Notes under the pieces: generated by a model
Told to the model about the DNA's origin: nothing
The model's input: only the letters and a program-made list of their open reading frames with translations
Database searches by the model: none
Assembly: GCF_019793465.1 (NCBI RefSeq)
Contig: NZ_JAILYJ010000005.1
Location: forward strand, 62,001-126,000
From: Rhizobium croatiense
GTDB taxonomy: Bacteria; Pseudomonadota; Alphaproteobacteria; Rhizobiales; Rhizobiaceae
DNA length: 64,000 bases
Direction: 5' to 3'
Translations under genes and position numbers: made by a program
In this document: piece after piece, positions 17,567 through 26,519 of the stretch
How positions within the stretch are numbered: the first letter of the stretch is position 1
Layout of the letters: each line of letters opens with the position of its first letter

Positions 17567-18469
17567 GTGATCACCCGCCGCGGATTTTTCAAGGTTCTCG
17601 GCGGTGGTATCGCAGGCGTTATGTCGCTTGGTGGGTACGCCTTCGCCTATGAACCGCTGGCGCGGCTCGGCATCGCCCGTTACCGACTGACGCCACCGGG
17701 ATGGACACCGGGGCTGAAGCTCCGCGTCGTCGCGCTCGCCGATATCCATGCCTGCGAGCCCTGGATGTCGGAAAGCCGCATTACCGCGATCTGCCACAGG
17801 GCCAACGAGCTCGAAGGCGACGTGACCGTGCTGCTCGGCGATTATGCCTCGGGCATGAACATGGTGACGCAGTACGTGCATTCGAGCCGATGGTCGAAGG
17901 CGCTGGCCACCCTGCAGGCCCCTCTCGGCGTCCATGCGATCATGGGCAATCATGACTGGTGGGAGGACAGAACCGCCCAGAAGAACGGCGGGATGGAAAC
18001 ATTCGGGCACCGGGCGCTTGCCGGCGTCGGCATCCCGGTCTACGGCAACCGCGCCGTTCGGCTCGAAAAGGATGGCCGCGGCTTCTGGCTCGCGGGCCTC
18101 GAAGACCAGCTGGCACTGCTGCCCGGCACGAAATGGGGCCGCACGCGCATGCTCGGCCTCGACGACCTCGATGGAACGATGGCGCAGGTGACCGACGATG
18201 CGCCCGTCATCCTCCTCGCCCATGAGCCCGATATCTTTCCGCGGGTGCCCGAGCGCGTCTCGCTGACGCTATCCGGTCACACCCATGGCGGGCAGATCCG
18301 GTTCCTCGGCCGTTCGCCGATCGTCCCCTCGCGTTACGGCAATCGCTACGCCTATGGCCACATCGTCGAGGAGGGGCGTAATATCATCGTGTCCGGCGGC
18401 CTCGGCTGCTCCATCGCGCCGGTCCGCTTCGGCGTGCCGCCGGAAATCGTCGTCATCGATCTCGGATAA
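17567..18469 (+). CDS. Twin-arginine-type exported metallophosphoesterase
   Basis: This 300-residue protein begins with GTG directly at the ruvB stop, with AGGAGG 10 bases upstream. The N-terminus (ITRRGFFKVLGGGIAGVMSL) is a Tat-like signal, RRGFFK followed by a hydrophobic stretch. The calcineurin-like phosphoesterase blocks are ALADIHACEP, LLGDYAS, MGNHDWWED, LLAHEPDIF and LSGHTHGGQI, so all metal ligands are present. It resembles YkuE/YaeI-type enzymes that act at the membrane, for example on lipid A precursors or other phosphodiesters. The substrate is unknown. Confidence 0.88.
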   Translation: MITRRGFFKVLGGGIAGVMSLGGYAFAYEPLARLGIARYRLTPPGWTPGLKLRVVALADIHACEPWMSESRITAICHRANELEGDVTVLLGDYASGMNMVTQYVHSSRWSKALATLQAPLGVHAIMGNHDWWEDRTAQKNGGMETFGHRALAGVGIPVYGNRAVRLEKDGRGFWLAGLEDQLALLPGTKWGRTRMLGLDDLDGTMAQVTDDAPVILLAHEPDIFPRVPERVSLTLSGHTHGGQIRFLGRSPIVPSRYGNRYAYGHIVEEGRNIIVSGGLGCSIAPVRFGVPPEIVVIDLG

Positions 18470-18476
18470 GAATGTC

Positions 18477-18989
18477 ATGAGCAAGCGTACCCTCATCCGC
18501 CTGACCGCGGGGGCCGAGCGTTTCAACTATCGCATCGCCGGCCTTGGTTTTCGCGATGGCCATGTGCTCGTCCATCGCGCCGTGCACGAGCCCTTCTGGA
18601 CTTTTCCCGGCGGCAGGGCGGAAATCGGCGAGACGTCGGAGGAGACGCTGAAACGGGAGATGGTGGAGGAGCTTGGCGTCGAGGTCACCGTCGACCGCCT
18701 GCTCTGGGTCGTCGAGAATTTTTTCCACTATGAGCAGCGCGACTGGCATGAACTCGGCCTCTATTATCTGATGGAGATCCCGCCCGAATTCCCCTTTCTG
18801 TCGCACGAAATCATCCATCGGGTCGAAGACGGCGACAACCAGCTCGAGTTCAAATGGGTGCGGGCAACGCGCGAGGCCCTGACCGCGCTCGACATCCCGC
18901 CCTATTTCATCGCCGATGACATCGAGAACCTGCCGGCAGCACCCCGTCATCTCGTCTGGCGCGACGGCAATCTCGACGAAAAGAACTGA
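18477..18989 (+). CDS. Nudix hydrolase
   Basis: The 170-residue protein contains a Nudix box around FPGGRAEIGETSEETLKREM and VEELGVEV, matching the Gx5Ex7REUxEExGU signature with its Mg-binding Glu residues. It hydrolyses a nucleoside diphosphate linked to another group; the particular substrate cannot be told from sequence. It starts 7 bases after the phosphoesterase stop and probably shares its transcript. A longer frame upstream overlaps the phosphoesterase and is not used. Confidence 0.9.
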   Translation: MSKRTLIRLTAGAERFNYRIAGLGFRDGHVLVHRAVHEPFWTFPGGRAEIGETSEETLKREMVEELGVEVTVDRLLWVVENFFHYEQRDWHELGLYYLMEIPPEFPFLSHEIIHRVEDGDNQLEFKWVRATREALTALDIPPYFIADDIENLPAAPRHLVWRDGNLDEKN

Positions 18990-19038
18990 CGTCGTAACGT
19001 CATGCGTATGGCCGCAACGCAGAAGAGGAGATGTCTCG

Positions 19039-19602
19039 ATGCCGACCTTCGATCCCGTTCGGGCGTTTCGCAAACTTGCCTATAACAACGCCCTTGCCAA
19101 CCGCCGCCTGCTTCACGCCTGTGCAGCCTTGAAGCCCGGCGAATTCGAAGCGCCGCGCACGAGCTTCTTCCCGTCGATCAAGGAAACCTTGAACCACATC
19201 ATCACCGTCGACTGGTTCTATGTCGATGGCTTGGAAGGTGGCACGCTCGGCTACCAGGCCTTCGAGTTCGAAGAGCCATTCGACGACATAGCATCGCTCG
19301 GCGCTGCGCAGGCGGCGGTCGATCAGCGCCTGACGGCGCTCTGCGAGGCTCTGACCCCGGAAAAACTCGTCTCCATCGTCAAACTCCATCGCGGCGACCG
19401 CATCCAGGAAGAGCGCATGGAGGATGCGCTGGCTCACCTCTTCCAGCACCAGACCCACCATCGCGGCCAGGTGCATGCCATGCTTGCCGGCACCAGCGTC
19501 GCCCCGCCGCAGCTCGACGAATTCATCGTCGCCGATGATGCACGGTTTCGCAGCAAGGAACTCGGCGAACTCGGCTGGAGCGAGGAAAAACTGATACGTT
19601 AA
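19039..19602 (+). CDS. DinB-family protein
   Basis: The 187-residue protein begins MPTFDPVRAFRKLAYNNALA. It has the DinB four-helix-bundle metal ligands in NHIITVDWFY and the C-terminal HLFQHQTHHRGQVHAML (His-xxx-His spacing). The chosen ATG follows AGGAG by 8 bases. DinB/YfiT-like proteins include thiol-dependent transferases, but the role of this one is unknown. It ends convergently with acvB, with a 4-base overlap of the two coding ends. Confidence 0.88.
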   Translation: MPTFDPVRAFRKLAYNNALANRRLLHACAALKPGEFEAPRTSFFPSIKETLNHIITVDWFYVDGLEGGTLGYQAFEFEEPFDDIASLGAAQAAVDQRLTALCEALTPEKLVSIVKLHRGDRIQEERMEDALAHLFQHQTHHRGQVHAMLAGTSVAPPQLDEFIVADDARFRSKELGELGWSEEKLIR

Positions 19603-20981
19603 TTCTGCAGCCGCCTCTTCAGCCCGTCGATGATCGTCTTGGTGAGAAGGTCGTAATTCTCATCGAAGTGATGATCGCCCGGCAGCTCGATGACCTCGGC
19701 GCCGCTGTCCTTCAGCGCCGGACAGGCGACGTCGTCGTCATCGTCCTTGCCGTAGACGCACTGCACGAGTTTGGGATCGACATTCTTCAAATCGACGACC
19801 GGATCACCTCCCGCCCCTTCCGTCTTCTGGCCGAGCCAGCCGAGAACGGAGATGACGTAGTCGACTTCGTGCGAGAGCGACAGCAGCGACAATTGCGCCA
19901 CCGCGGACTTCTCGGCCGGCTTCAACAACTGGTAGGTCGCAGGCACGACGTCGGCGCCGAAGGAATAACCGACGAGCAGCACATGCTTCACCTTCCACTG
20001 CTTGCGGTAGAAATCGATGATCTTCGAAAGGTCGCTGGCGGTCTCTTCCGGCTTGCGCTCCGACCAGAAATAATGAAGCGAATCGACGCCGACGACAGGA
20101 ATTCCTTCCTTCTGCAGCGTGCCGCCCACCTCCTTGTCGATGTCTCGCCAGCCGCCGTCGCCGGAATAGATCACCGCCATCGTATCGAGCGTGGGGGTGG
20201 CCTCGAGGATCGCCAGCGGCAGGCCGAGCGGATTGCCGAAGGCGCCGGAGGCGGTGACGAGATCATCGAGCGTATCGGCAAAGACCGTCTGCGCGTCGTC
20301 GGTGGAATCGCGGATCTCGATCGCGGAATGGACTTTCTTCAGCGCTTCGGCATGCGCCCGGCCGTCCTTGTCGGCTTTGGGCGTAAACACTGTTATAACG
20401 GGATCCGGCAGAGCGCCGTCACTCAGTCCGTAAACCATGCGTTCGCCGACGGCCTGCTTGGAAGCCGGCGTGCAAAGCTCCTTGGTCAGCGGAATGCCGG
20501 CTTTCGGATCGACGGCGAGCGTCTGGCCGATCGTCGCGTCCGGCGTCTGCGCCGCGATCGCCAGCGCCAAGGCCCCGCCCTCGCCGATACCCGCGACGAT
20601 CGGCAGATGATAGGCGTTGTTGCCGGTCGCACGCTGCACCTGCTGGCTCAGCGATTCGATATCCGAGACCATGTAGAGGCATCCGTCATTGAGGCTGACA
20701 TCGTAGCGGCTGAGCGCCTTCACATAGGAAGGAAAGTCGACGCCGATGACGACGGCGCCTTCGGCGACAAGCCTGTCGGCCTCGGCCTTCTCGTAATCGC
20801 CCCAGCCGGCGACATCCGAGATCAGCATCACCGTGCCCTTCACCTCCCCTTCCGGCAGGAAGATGTGCGGCGACGGGATCAGCCCGCTTTCGAAGCTCTG
20901 CGTGGTTTCCTCGGCGGCATTAGCCGGTGCGGCCGCGAGCATGCAGGCGCATGCCGTGGCAAGAAGGATTGTCCTGATCAT
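19599..20981 (-). CDS. acvB: AcvB/VirJ-family periplasmic protein
   Basis: The 460-residue protein has a signal peptide (MIRTILLATACACMLAAAPA, then NAAEE). It contains two related alpha/beta-hydrolase-like halves. The C-terminal VirJ domain has MAVIYSGDGGWRDIDKEVGG and HVLLVGYSFGADVVPATYQL, with a G-x-S-x-G serine. In Agrobacterium and Rhizobium tropici, AcvB (AtvA) is encoded with LpiA and hydrolyses or modulates lysyl-phosphatidylglycerol. It is required for acid tolerance or virulence. The start overlaps the lpiA stop by 4 bases. A second frame within it is only a shadow. Confidence 0.9.
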   Translation of the reverse strand: MIRTILLATACACMLAAAPANAAEETTQSFESGLIPSPHIFLPEGEVKGTVMLISDVAGWGDYEKAEADRLVAEGAVVIGVDFPSYVKALSRYDVSLNDGCLYMVSDIESLSQQVQRATGNNAYHLPIVAGIGEGGALALAIAAQTPDATIGQTLAVDPKAGIPLTKELCTPASKQAVGERMVYGLSDGALPDPVITVFTPKADKDGRAHAEALKKVHSAIEIRDSTDDAQTVFADTLDDLVTASGAFGNPLGLPLAILEATPTLDTMAVIYSGDGGWRDIDKEVGGTLQKEGIPVVGVDSLHYFWSERKPEETASDLSKIIDFYRKQWKVKHVLLVGYSFGADVVPATYQLLKPAEKSAVAQLSLLSLSHEVDYVISVLGWLGQKTEGAGGDPVVDLKNVDPKLVQCVYGKDDDDDVACPALKDSGAEVIELPGDHHFDENYDLLTKTIIDGLKRRLQN

Positions 20982-23581
20982 TTTCTCACTACCCCTTTCA
21001 ACCCGCCCCCGATCAGAAACGTCGCGTCCATCAACGCGATCATCGGATTGCCCCCTCCGGAGACCGCAAGATAGCGCGGTTGCCAGTGCGGATGAAACTT
21101 GGATTTGAATGCCCGAAGGCCTTTGAAATTATAGAAGCGCTCGCCGTGCTCGAAGACGGTGCTGCCGATGCGGTCCCAGACGGGTGCCGCCTCGCGTTTC
21201 GACATGCCGGAGAGAGGCGCCATGCCGAGATTGAAGTGGGTGAAGCCCTGACCGCGCAGATATTCCATGATCTGCACGAAGAGAAAGTCCATCGAGCCCT
21301 TCGGCGCATCCGGCGAGAAGCGCATGAGATCGATCGTGCCCTCCTCCCGGGATTCGGTGACGAGGATATTGGCAAAGGCAACGATCTTGCCGTCCTTCTT
21401 CAGAATGCCGACCGGTTGAGAGGAGACATAATCGGGATCGAAGGCGCCGAGCGAGAAGCCCTTTTCCTTGGCGTTGTGGTGCTCGAGCCAGGCCGAGGAA
21501 ACCGCGGCGAGATCATCGATGACCACGGGCACATCCTGCGGTTCGATAACGGCAAATTCCAGCCCGTCGCGCTGCGCCCGGCTCGCAGTCTGCCGGAGAT
21601 TTGCCCATTTGCCGCCCTTCATCTCGAAGGTCCTGAGATCGGCCACCGCCAGTTCGCCGAGCTTGAAGGCACGCAGGCCGGCATCGGCGCAATGGGAAAG
21701 CAAGGCCGGCGAGATCTGGTAAAAAACGGCGCGGCAGCCCGCCGCCCGCGCCGCCTCGACGAAGCGCCAGACGAGTTCCTGCACGGCGCGATGATCGCCA
21801 ACCGGATCGAAGAGCGCGATCCATGAGCGGCCCTGCCGGCCGTACATGATGAAGGCGTCGCTTTTCTCCGAAAACATGATGCTCTTGTCGCCCATCCGCA
21901 CCAGATTGGCGTCGGCATTGCCCTGCTTCCTGACAATGTCGACGGCACGCGCCAGCGCCTCCTCCGTCGCCGGCTCCGGCCGGAAGGTCGCCGGCCGGAG
22001 CAGGCTGAAAATGGCGATGGCCGACGAGATGATGGTGATGCCAAGCAAGGCACGCAGTCCCCGCGGCGCCTCGGCGGTGAATTCGAACTGCCACCAGAGC
22101 TGGTTGCTGTATTCGACATCGCGATAGACGAAGAGCAGGATGACGACGGCGCCGACGACGATGACGGCGATCGCCATCAGCCAGGATGCCGTCATTGCCT
22201 GGTTGAGCAGCGACGCATGGCGGGTAAAGAGCCGGCGGCTGACAAAGAGCCCGAAGATGAGGAAGGCGAGAAAAGCGGCTTCGACGAGCGCAATCGCCTT
22301 CAACAGCGACAAGGTCAATGCCGCAACGGCCGAAAACACCGCCACCCACCAGGCGCCATCGAGCCTCTGACCAAGGCCGCGCGCGGCGACCACCAGCGCC
22401 AGCCCGAGCAGGCTGGAGAGGAAGTGCGCGCCTTCGACCATCGGCAGCGGCAGATAGTTGGACAGAAATTCCAGATTCTGATCCGGCGTCGGCGTGACGC
22501 TCGAAAACACCAGCATGACACCCAGCAGCAGAGCCAAGGTCGACAGCAGCTGCGGCATCAGCCGTCCGCCGATGCGCCGGACGCTGGAGGCGGCCGGGTG
22601 ATCGACAAAACGGCGCAGCTCCGTCGCGGAGACCGCGAGCACGGCAATCAACAGCGGCAATACATGATAGATCAGCCGATAAAGCACCAGCGATCCCAGC
22701 ACCGCGTCGATATTGACCGCGCTCCCGAGCGACGCGATGATCACGGTCTCGAACACGCCGAGCCCGGCCGGAACGTGGCTGAGCACGCCGAGACCGACGG
22801 CGATCGCATAGACGGCCAGGAAAGCCGGCCAGCCGATCGCCGTCTGCGGCAAGAGCACATAGAGCACCGAGGCCGAGGCGGCGATATCGAAGGCCGTAAC
22901 CAGGAACTGGCGCGACCAGGTGCGTGAATCCGGCAAGCGAATCGCCACCGCACCGAGGTCGAGCACGCGGCCTTCGCGACCGATGATCATGACAGCCCCG
23001 AGAATGGCGATGATCGAGCCGGCCATCAGCCGGAGAAGGAACGCGCTGACACCGATCAGCGGCCCGATCTCGCTGGCGATGATAATGAGGGCGATCGACG
23101 CGACAGCCGCGAGCCCGAGACCGAAGGACAGCGTGACGAAGGCGATGATGCGGCCGATGTCTTCCGGCGAGAGGCCGAGGCGCGTATAGGCGCGATAGCG
23201 GATCGCACCGCCCGAAAGCGCCCCGAAGCCGGCTGTATTGCCGACTGCATAGGCGCTGAAAGCCGTCAGCGCCACATGCGGAAAGGGCAGCTTCTTGCCG
23301 ATATATTCGATGGCGTTGAGGTCATAGAAGACCAGCGAGAGGAAACTGAGGGCCGTGAAGAGCAGCGCGAGCAGGATCGCGCTCGGCCTGGTCGCCGCCA
23401 GCGCACCGACGACATCATCATAGCGAACCTCGTTGGTCAGCTGCATGATCGCATAACCGACGAGACAGAAGACAACGAGTGTCGCGGCGGCCGTCAGTGG
23501 CGTCCTGTACCGTCTGAAAAGCGCGCGAAAAGAAAACCCGTCCGTCGCTTCCATCTCTTCCAAATTGCCGTGACCCGACAT
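20978..23581 (-). CDS. lpiA: LpiA/MprF-type lysyl-phosphatidylglycerol synthase and flippase
   Basis: The 867-residue protein starts at MSGHGNLEEMEATDGFSFRA. The N-terminal two thirds form a multi-spanning membrane flippase with many helices, for example GLALVVAARGLG and MIIGREGRVLDLG flanking segments. The C-terminal soluble DUF2156 transferase domain includes FSPDAPKGSMDFLFVQIMEY and FTHFNLGMAPLSGMSKREA. It transfers lysine from Lys-tRNA to phosphatidylglycerol. In rhizobia lpiA is induced by acid and protects against cationic peptides. It is followed by acvB with an ATGA overlap, the known lpiA-acvB operon. An in-frame extension to 23701 is Arg-rich and lacks a better ribosome site. Confidence 0.93.
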   Translation of the reverse strand: MSGHGNLEEMEATDGFSFRALFRRYRTPLTAAATLVVFCLVGYAIMQLTNEVRYDDVVGALAATRPSAILLALLFTALSFLSLVFYDLNAIEYIGKKLPFPHVALTAFSAYAVGNTAGFGALSGGAIRYRAYTRLGLSPEDIGRIIAFVTLSFGLGLAAVASIALIIIASEIGPLIGVSAFLLRLMAGSIIAILGAVMIIGREGRVLDLGAVAIRLPDSRTWSRQFLVTAFDIAASASVLYVLLPQTAIGWPAFLAVYAIAVGLGVLSHVPAGLGVFETVIIASLGSAVNIDAVLGSLVLYRLIYHVLPLLIAVLAVSATELRRFVDHPAASSVRRIGGRLMPQLLSTLALLLGVMLVFSSVTPTPDQNLEFLSNYLPLPMVEGAHFLSSLLGLALVVAARGLGQRLDGAWWVAVFSAVAALTLSLLKAIALVEAAFLAFLIFGLFVSRRLFTRHASLLNQAMTASWLMAIAVIVVGAVVILLFVYRDVEYSNQLWWQFEFTAEAPRGLRALLGITIISSAIAIFSLLRPATFRPEPATEEALARAVDIVRKQGNADANLVRMGDKSIMFSEKSDAFIMYGRQGRSWIALFDPVGDHRAVQELVWRFVEAARAAGCRAVFYQISPALLSHCADAGLRAFKLGELAVADLRTFEMKGGKWANLRQTASRAQRDGLEFAVIEPQDVPVVIDDLAAVSSAWLEHHNAKEKGFSLGAFDPDYVSSQPVGILKKDGKIVAFANILVTESREEGTIDLMRFSPDAPKGSMDFLFVQIMEYLRGQGFTHFNLGMAPLSGMSKREAAPVWDRIGSTVFEHGERFYNFKGLRAFKSKFHPHWQPRYLAVSGGGNPMIALMDATFLIGGGLKGVVRK

Positions 23582-23756
23582 CTCGTACCTGCGCAATTTC
23601 CAAATTCGGCGGGAATCATTTTTCGAAGACGTAACATGGCAGGCATAGAAGCTCCATGAGGCCATGTCGCCGCTGCCCCAGCCCCGCCGCCTGCGCCTCA
23701 ATCATCCTCAAATGGGGCGAAAGTGAGCAGGCAAACTGTATTGCCACATTGCATTT

Positions 23757-23772
23757 TCGTAAGCTTACGAAG
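23757..23772. promoter_or_regulatory. Perfect 16-bp palindrome between lpiA and the DoxX gene
   Basis: TTCGTAAGCTTACGAA is a perfect inverted repeat in the 238-bp divergent region, 48 bases before the DoxX start and 176 bases before the lpiA start. It is a candidate operator for either gene. The regulator is unknown. Confidence 0.5.
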
Positions 23773-23819
23773 AGTTTGCGGTAATGACGAAGATTTGAGA
23801 CGCGAGCGAAGGATTAGAC

Positions 23820-24197
23820 ATGCAGGATGACCTGGCCTTCCTGATCCTCATCCTCGGCAGATTGCTGCTCGGCGGCTTTTTCCTTGCCGCCGGTATCCAT
23901 CATTTTTTCGTCATCGTGCCGATAACCGACGCCATCGAAGCCCGCGGCATACCTTTTGCGAAATGGGTGCTGCTGTCCGGCAGCGTCTTTCAAATTGCTG
24001 CCGGCCTCCTCATGATGCTGGGTCTCTTCGTCGCCGCGGCAGCGTTCGGCCTCATCGTCTTCACGCTTGCCGCCTCCGTGATGCTACTGAATTTCTGGGA
24101 CATGGAAGGCACTGCCCGCGACAGCGCCATTAGCAGCTGGAAAAGCAACATGGCCATTATCGGCGGTCTGCTCACCGCAGCCGCTGCGGCGATGTGA
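23820..24197 (+). CDS. DoxX-family membrane protein
   Basis: The 125-residue protein has four hydrophobic helices. The first carries LGRLLLGGFFLAAGIHHFFV, the typical DoxX start with a Gly-rich turn. IEARGIPFAKWVLLSGSVFQ follows, then AAFGLIVFTLAASVMLLNFW. An AAGGA site precedes the ATG. DoxX proteins are small membrane proteins linked in other bacteria to oxidative stress or thiosulfate oxidation, but nothing here assigns a particular role. It is divergent from lpiA and convergent with the MscS gene, 4 bases apart. Confidence 0.85.
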   Translation: MQDDLAFLILILGRLLLGGFFLAAGIHHFFVIVPITDAIEARGIPFAKWVLLSGSVFQIAAGLLMMLGLFVAAAAFGLIVFTLAASVMLLNFWDMEGTARDSAISSWKSNMAIIGGLLTAAAAAM

Positions 24198-24201
24198 GAC
24201 G

Positions 24202-26313
24202 TCAGGTGGCCGGCTCACCGGCGGCCCGCGCATGCGCAGCATAGCGCGCCGCGGCGGCATCCACTTCCACTGCGCGATCGCCGGCCACGTGCACCGTCGG
24301 CACGGCGAATTCGATGCCGTTTTCCTTGAAGGCATTGCGGATCATCGCCAGTGCATTGCGGCGGATAACGAACTGTTCGCCAGGCTTCGTCATCATCGAC
24401 AGGCGGATCTCGATCGCGAATTCGCCGAACTGGTCGACACCCTTCATCTTCAGCGTCTCGATGATGTGCGGGCCGAATTCGGGGTTTTCGAGCAACGTCT
24501 GGCCGATCTGCTTGATCACCTTCTTCGCTTTGACGAGATCGGTGTCGTAGGTGACGTTGAGGCTGATCTTGTCGATCGTCCAATCGCGGTTCAGGTTCTT
24601 CACCGCGCCAAGTTCACCAAACGGCACCGTCGTCAGCGGCCCGCGATGATGCCGCAGCTTCACCGAGCGCAGGCTGAAGGCCTCGACGACGCCTTTGTGA
24701 CTGCCGCTTTCGATATATTCGCCGACGCGGAAGGCATCGTCCCAGAGATAGAACATGCCGCTGATGACGTCCTTGACGATCGTCTGCGCGCCGAAACCGA
24801 TAGCAACGCCGACGACGCCGGCGCCGGCAATCAATGGCCCGATCTCGATGCCGAGGCCCGAGAGCACCATGAGAACCGCAATGACGGCGATGACCACGGC
24901 AAGGATATTGCGGAAGATCGGCAGCAGCGTCTGAAACCGTGCATGTTTGGCCTTCTCCTCGTCCGTCGCGCCGCCGTCCAAGGGCGAGCCGAGCAGCTTG
25001 CCGTCGATATAGGCTTTGACGACGTGCCAGAGCAGATCGGCAGTAAGCAGGATGACGATTCCGCCGATGACGCCGCGGGCGATCTTATCGACCATTTTGT
25101 CGCCGGCCGCCATCGTGTCGGCGCCGACGCCGAGCAGTTGGCCGAGCCAGATGGCCGCGAATCCGATAATCAGCGCCCGCACGCCGCGGTCGAGCAATAC
25201 GGCGGCAATGCGGCGCGTGGCAAGGAACCTTGCCTCGGTCTGCTGCAACGATTTCACCGCAATCGTCGAGACGGCGAGCACCCGCGGCAGCATCAGCACA
25301 TAGATGCCGAGCCAGAGCAGCCAGTTGAACCCGGTGACCCACAGCCCCCAGAGCAACAGGAAATAAACGGTGAGCGCCCAGGACATCCCATGACCGCGCT
25401 TCTCGTCCTTCTGAGGCCGCGACCAGACAGATTCGACCGCGATCAGCAGCAGCCCGATGCCGAGGATATAGCCAACGAAGAGCCGGGCGCTCGGGGAAAA
25501 GCCGAGCGGCTCCATCGACTGGATGGCCGCCCAGCCAAGCATAAAATAGATGACGAAAATCGCAGAGCGGCGATACCAGAAGAGCGCGACGGCGCGTGAC
25601 GGCATGGTCGGCACAGTCACGCCTTGCCGCTCTTCCTCGGCCCGCGCCAGCCCGATGAGATCGACCAGGACGCCACCCAGGCAAATCGTGAAACGCTGGA
25701 CGATGAGCGCGACAGCGCAGAGGATCGCCACGCTCTGGCTAAGCGGCGGCCAACTGAGGCTGAAAAGCGCGAGCATGGTTGCTGCGGCAAAAATGAGAGC
25801 CGGCACGACGCGCGGCGTCAGATGCATGCCCGCCATTTGAGCCAGGCGCCGCCGACGACGGCGGAAGGCATAGCGGGCCATGCTTTCGACGATGGCCCCG
25901 AGCAGGAAGATCGCCAGAAATTGCGCGATCATTCGACTCCAGCCGGTGGCGGCGACTTCACCAAAGAACAGCGAGGACGCATTGCCGATCTGCGAGGGCA
26001 AGATCATCGCCGCGTCGGACACCATCGAGATATGCCGGCGGGCATGTTGCAGCAGGCCCGAGAGAACCGACATCTGGTTCTGGGTCGCTGAATCGGCCGC
26101 AGAGGGTGCCGCCATCTGCGTCGCCATCCACTGCCTGACCTCCGGTGCCTGCATGAGCTGCATCATCTCACGCACCTGCGCCGGCGGGGTATTGGCATCC
26201 GGCGCTTGCGCAGGCGTTTGGGACAAGCCGGGCGACGCCGCCGAGAAAAGCGCAACGAATGCCAAGATGCCGAATATGGCGGCTTTCAAGCCCGCCGCCG
26301 TGCCACGTCCCAT
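24202..26313 (-). CDS. Large MscS-family mechanosensitive channel
   Basis: The 703-residue protein starts at MGRGTAAGLKAAIFGILAFV, a signal peptide ending near SPGLSQ, behind a GGGAGG ribosome site. A periplasmic N-terminal segment and about ten membrane helices follow. The C-terminal MscS core is clear: the pore helix GPLIAGAGVVGVAIGFGAQT, the beta domain around GMFYLWDDAFRVGEYIESGS, and TIDKISLNVTYDTDLVKAKK in the vestibule. This size and layout match YbdG/YbiO-like MscS relatives, which open on membrane tension. Alternative upstream starts encode Cys/His-rich residues unlike coding sequence. Confidence 0.92.
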   Translation of the reverse strand: MGRGTAAGLKAAIFGILAFVALFSAASPGLSQTPAQAPDANTPPAQVREMMQLMQAPEVRQWMATQMAAPSAADSATQNQMSVLSGLLQHARRHISMVSDAAMILPSQIGNASSLFFGEVAATGWSRMIAQFLAIFLLGAIVESMARYAFRRRRRRLAQMAGMHLTPRVVPALIFAAATMLALFSLSWPPLSQSVAILCAVALIVQRFTICLGGVLVDLIGLARAEEERQGVTVPTMPSRAVALFWYRRSAIFVIYFMLGWAAIQSMEPLGFSPSARLFVGYILGIGLLLIAVESVWSRPQKDEKRGHGMSWALTVYFLLLWGLWVTGFNWLLWLGIYVLMLPRVLAVSTIAVKSLQQTEARFLATRRIAAVLLDRGVRALIIGFAAIWLGQLLGVGADTMAAGDKMVDKIARGVIGGIVILLTADLLWHVVKAYIDGKLLGSPLDGGATDEEKAKHARFQTLLPIFRNILAVVIAVIAVLMVLSGLGIEIGPLIAGAGVVGVAIGFGAQTIVKDVISGMFYLWDDAFRVGEYIESGSHKGVVEAFSLRSVKLRHHRGPLTTVPFGELGAVKNLNRDWTIDKISLNVTYDTDLVKAKKVIKQIGQTLLENPEFGPHIIETLKMKGVDQFGEFAIEIRLSMMTKPGEQFVIRRNALAMIRNAFKENGIEFAVPTVHVAGDRAVEVDAAAARYAAHARAAGEPAT

Positions 26314-26519
26314 GACCGCCCTCCCAATGGAGTGTCGGCCGCTCGGATGGAAGCAGCCCCGACATTTCCCTTTCCGCAATGGATACTCGTGACCGCAGCC
26401 GCCAGCAAGCGGCAGGAAAACCATACCAATGGCTAGGCATGACGCCGAAAAATGTGAGCGGTTTTCGAACGACGTCATGCTCTAACAGTTAATTTAGAAC
26501 AGGATTCAGCTGCGGCCCC

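Noticed and set aside
16439-18223. A 594-codon open frame on the minus strand opposite ruvB
   Set aside because: It overlaps ruvB and the phosphoesterase, which both have complete family motifs; the frame itself shows none.
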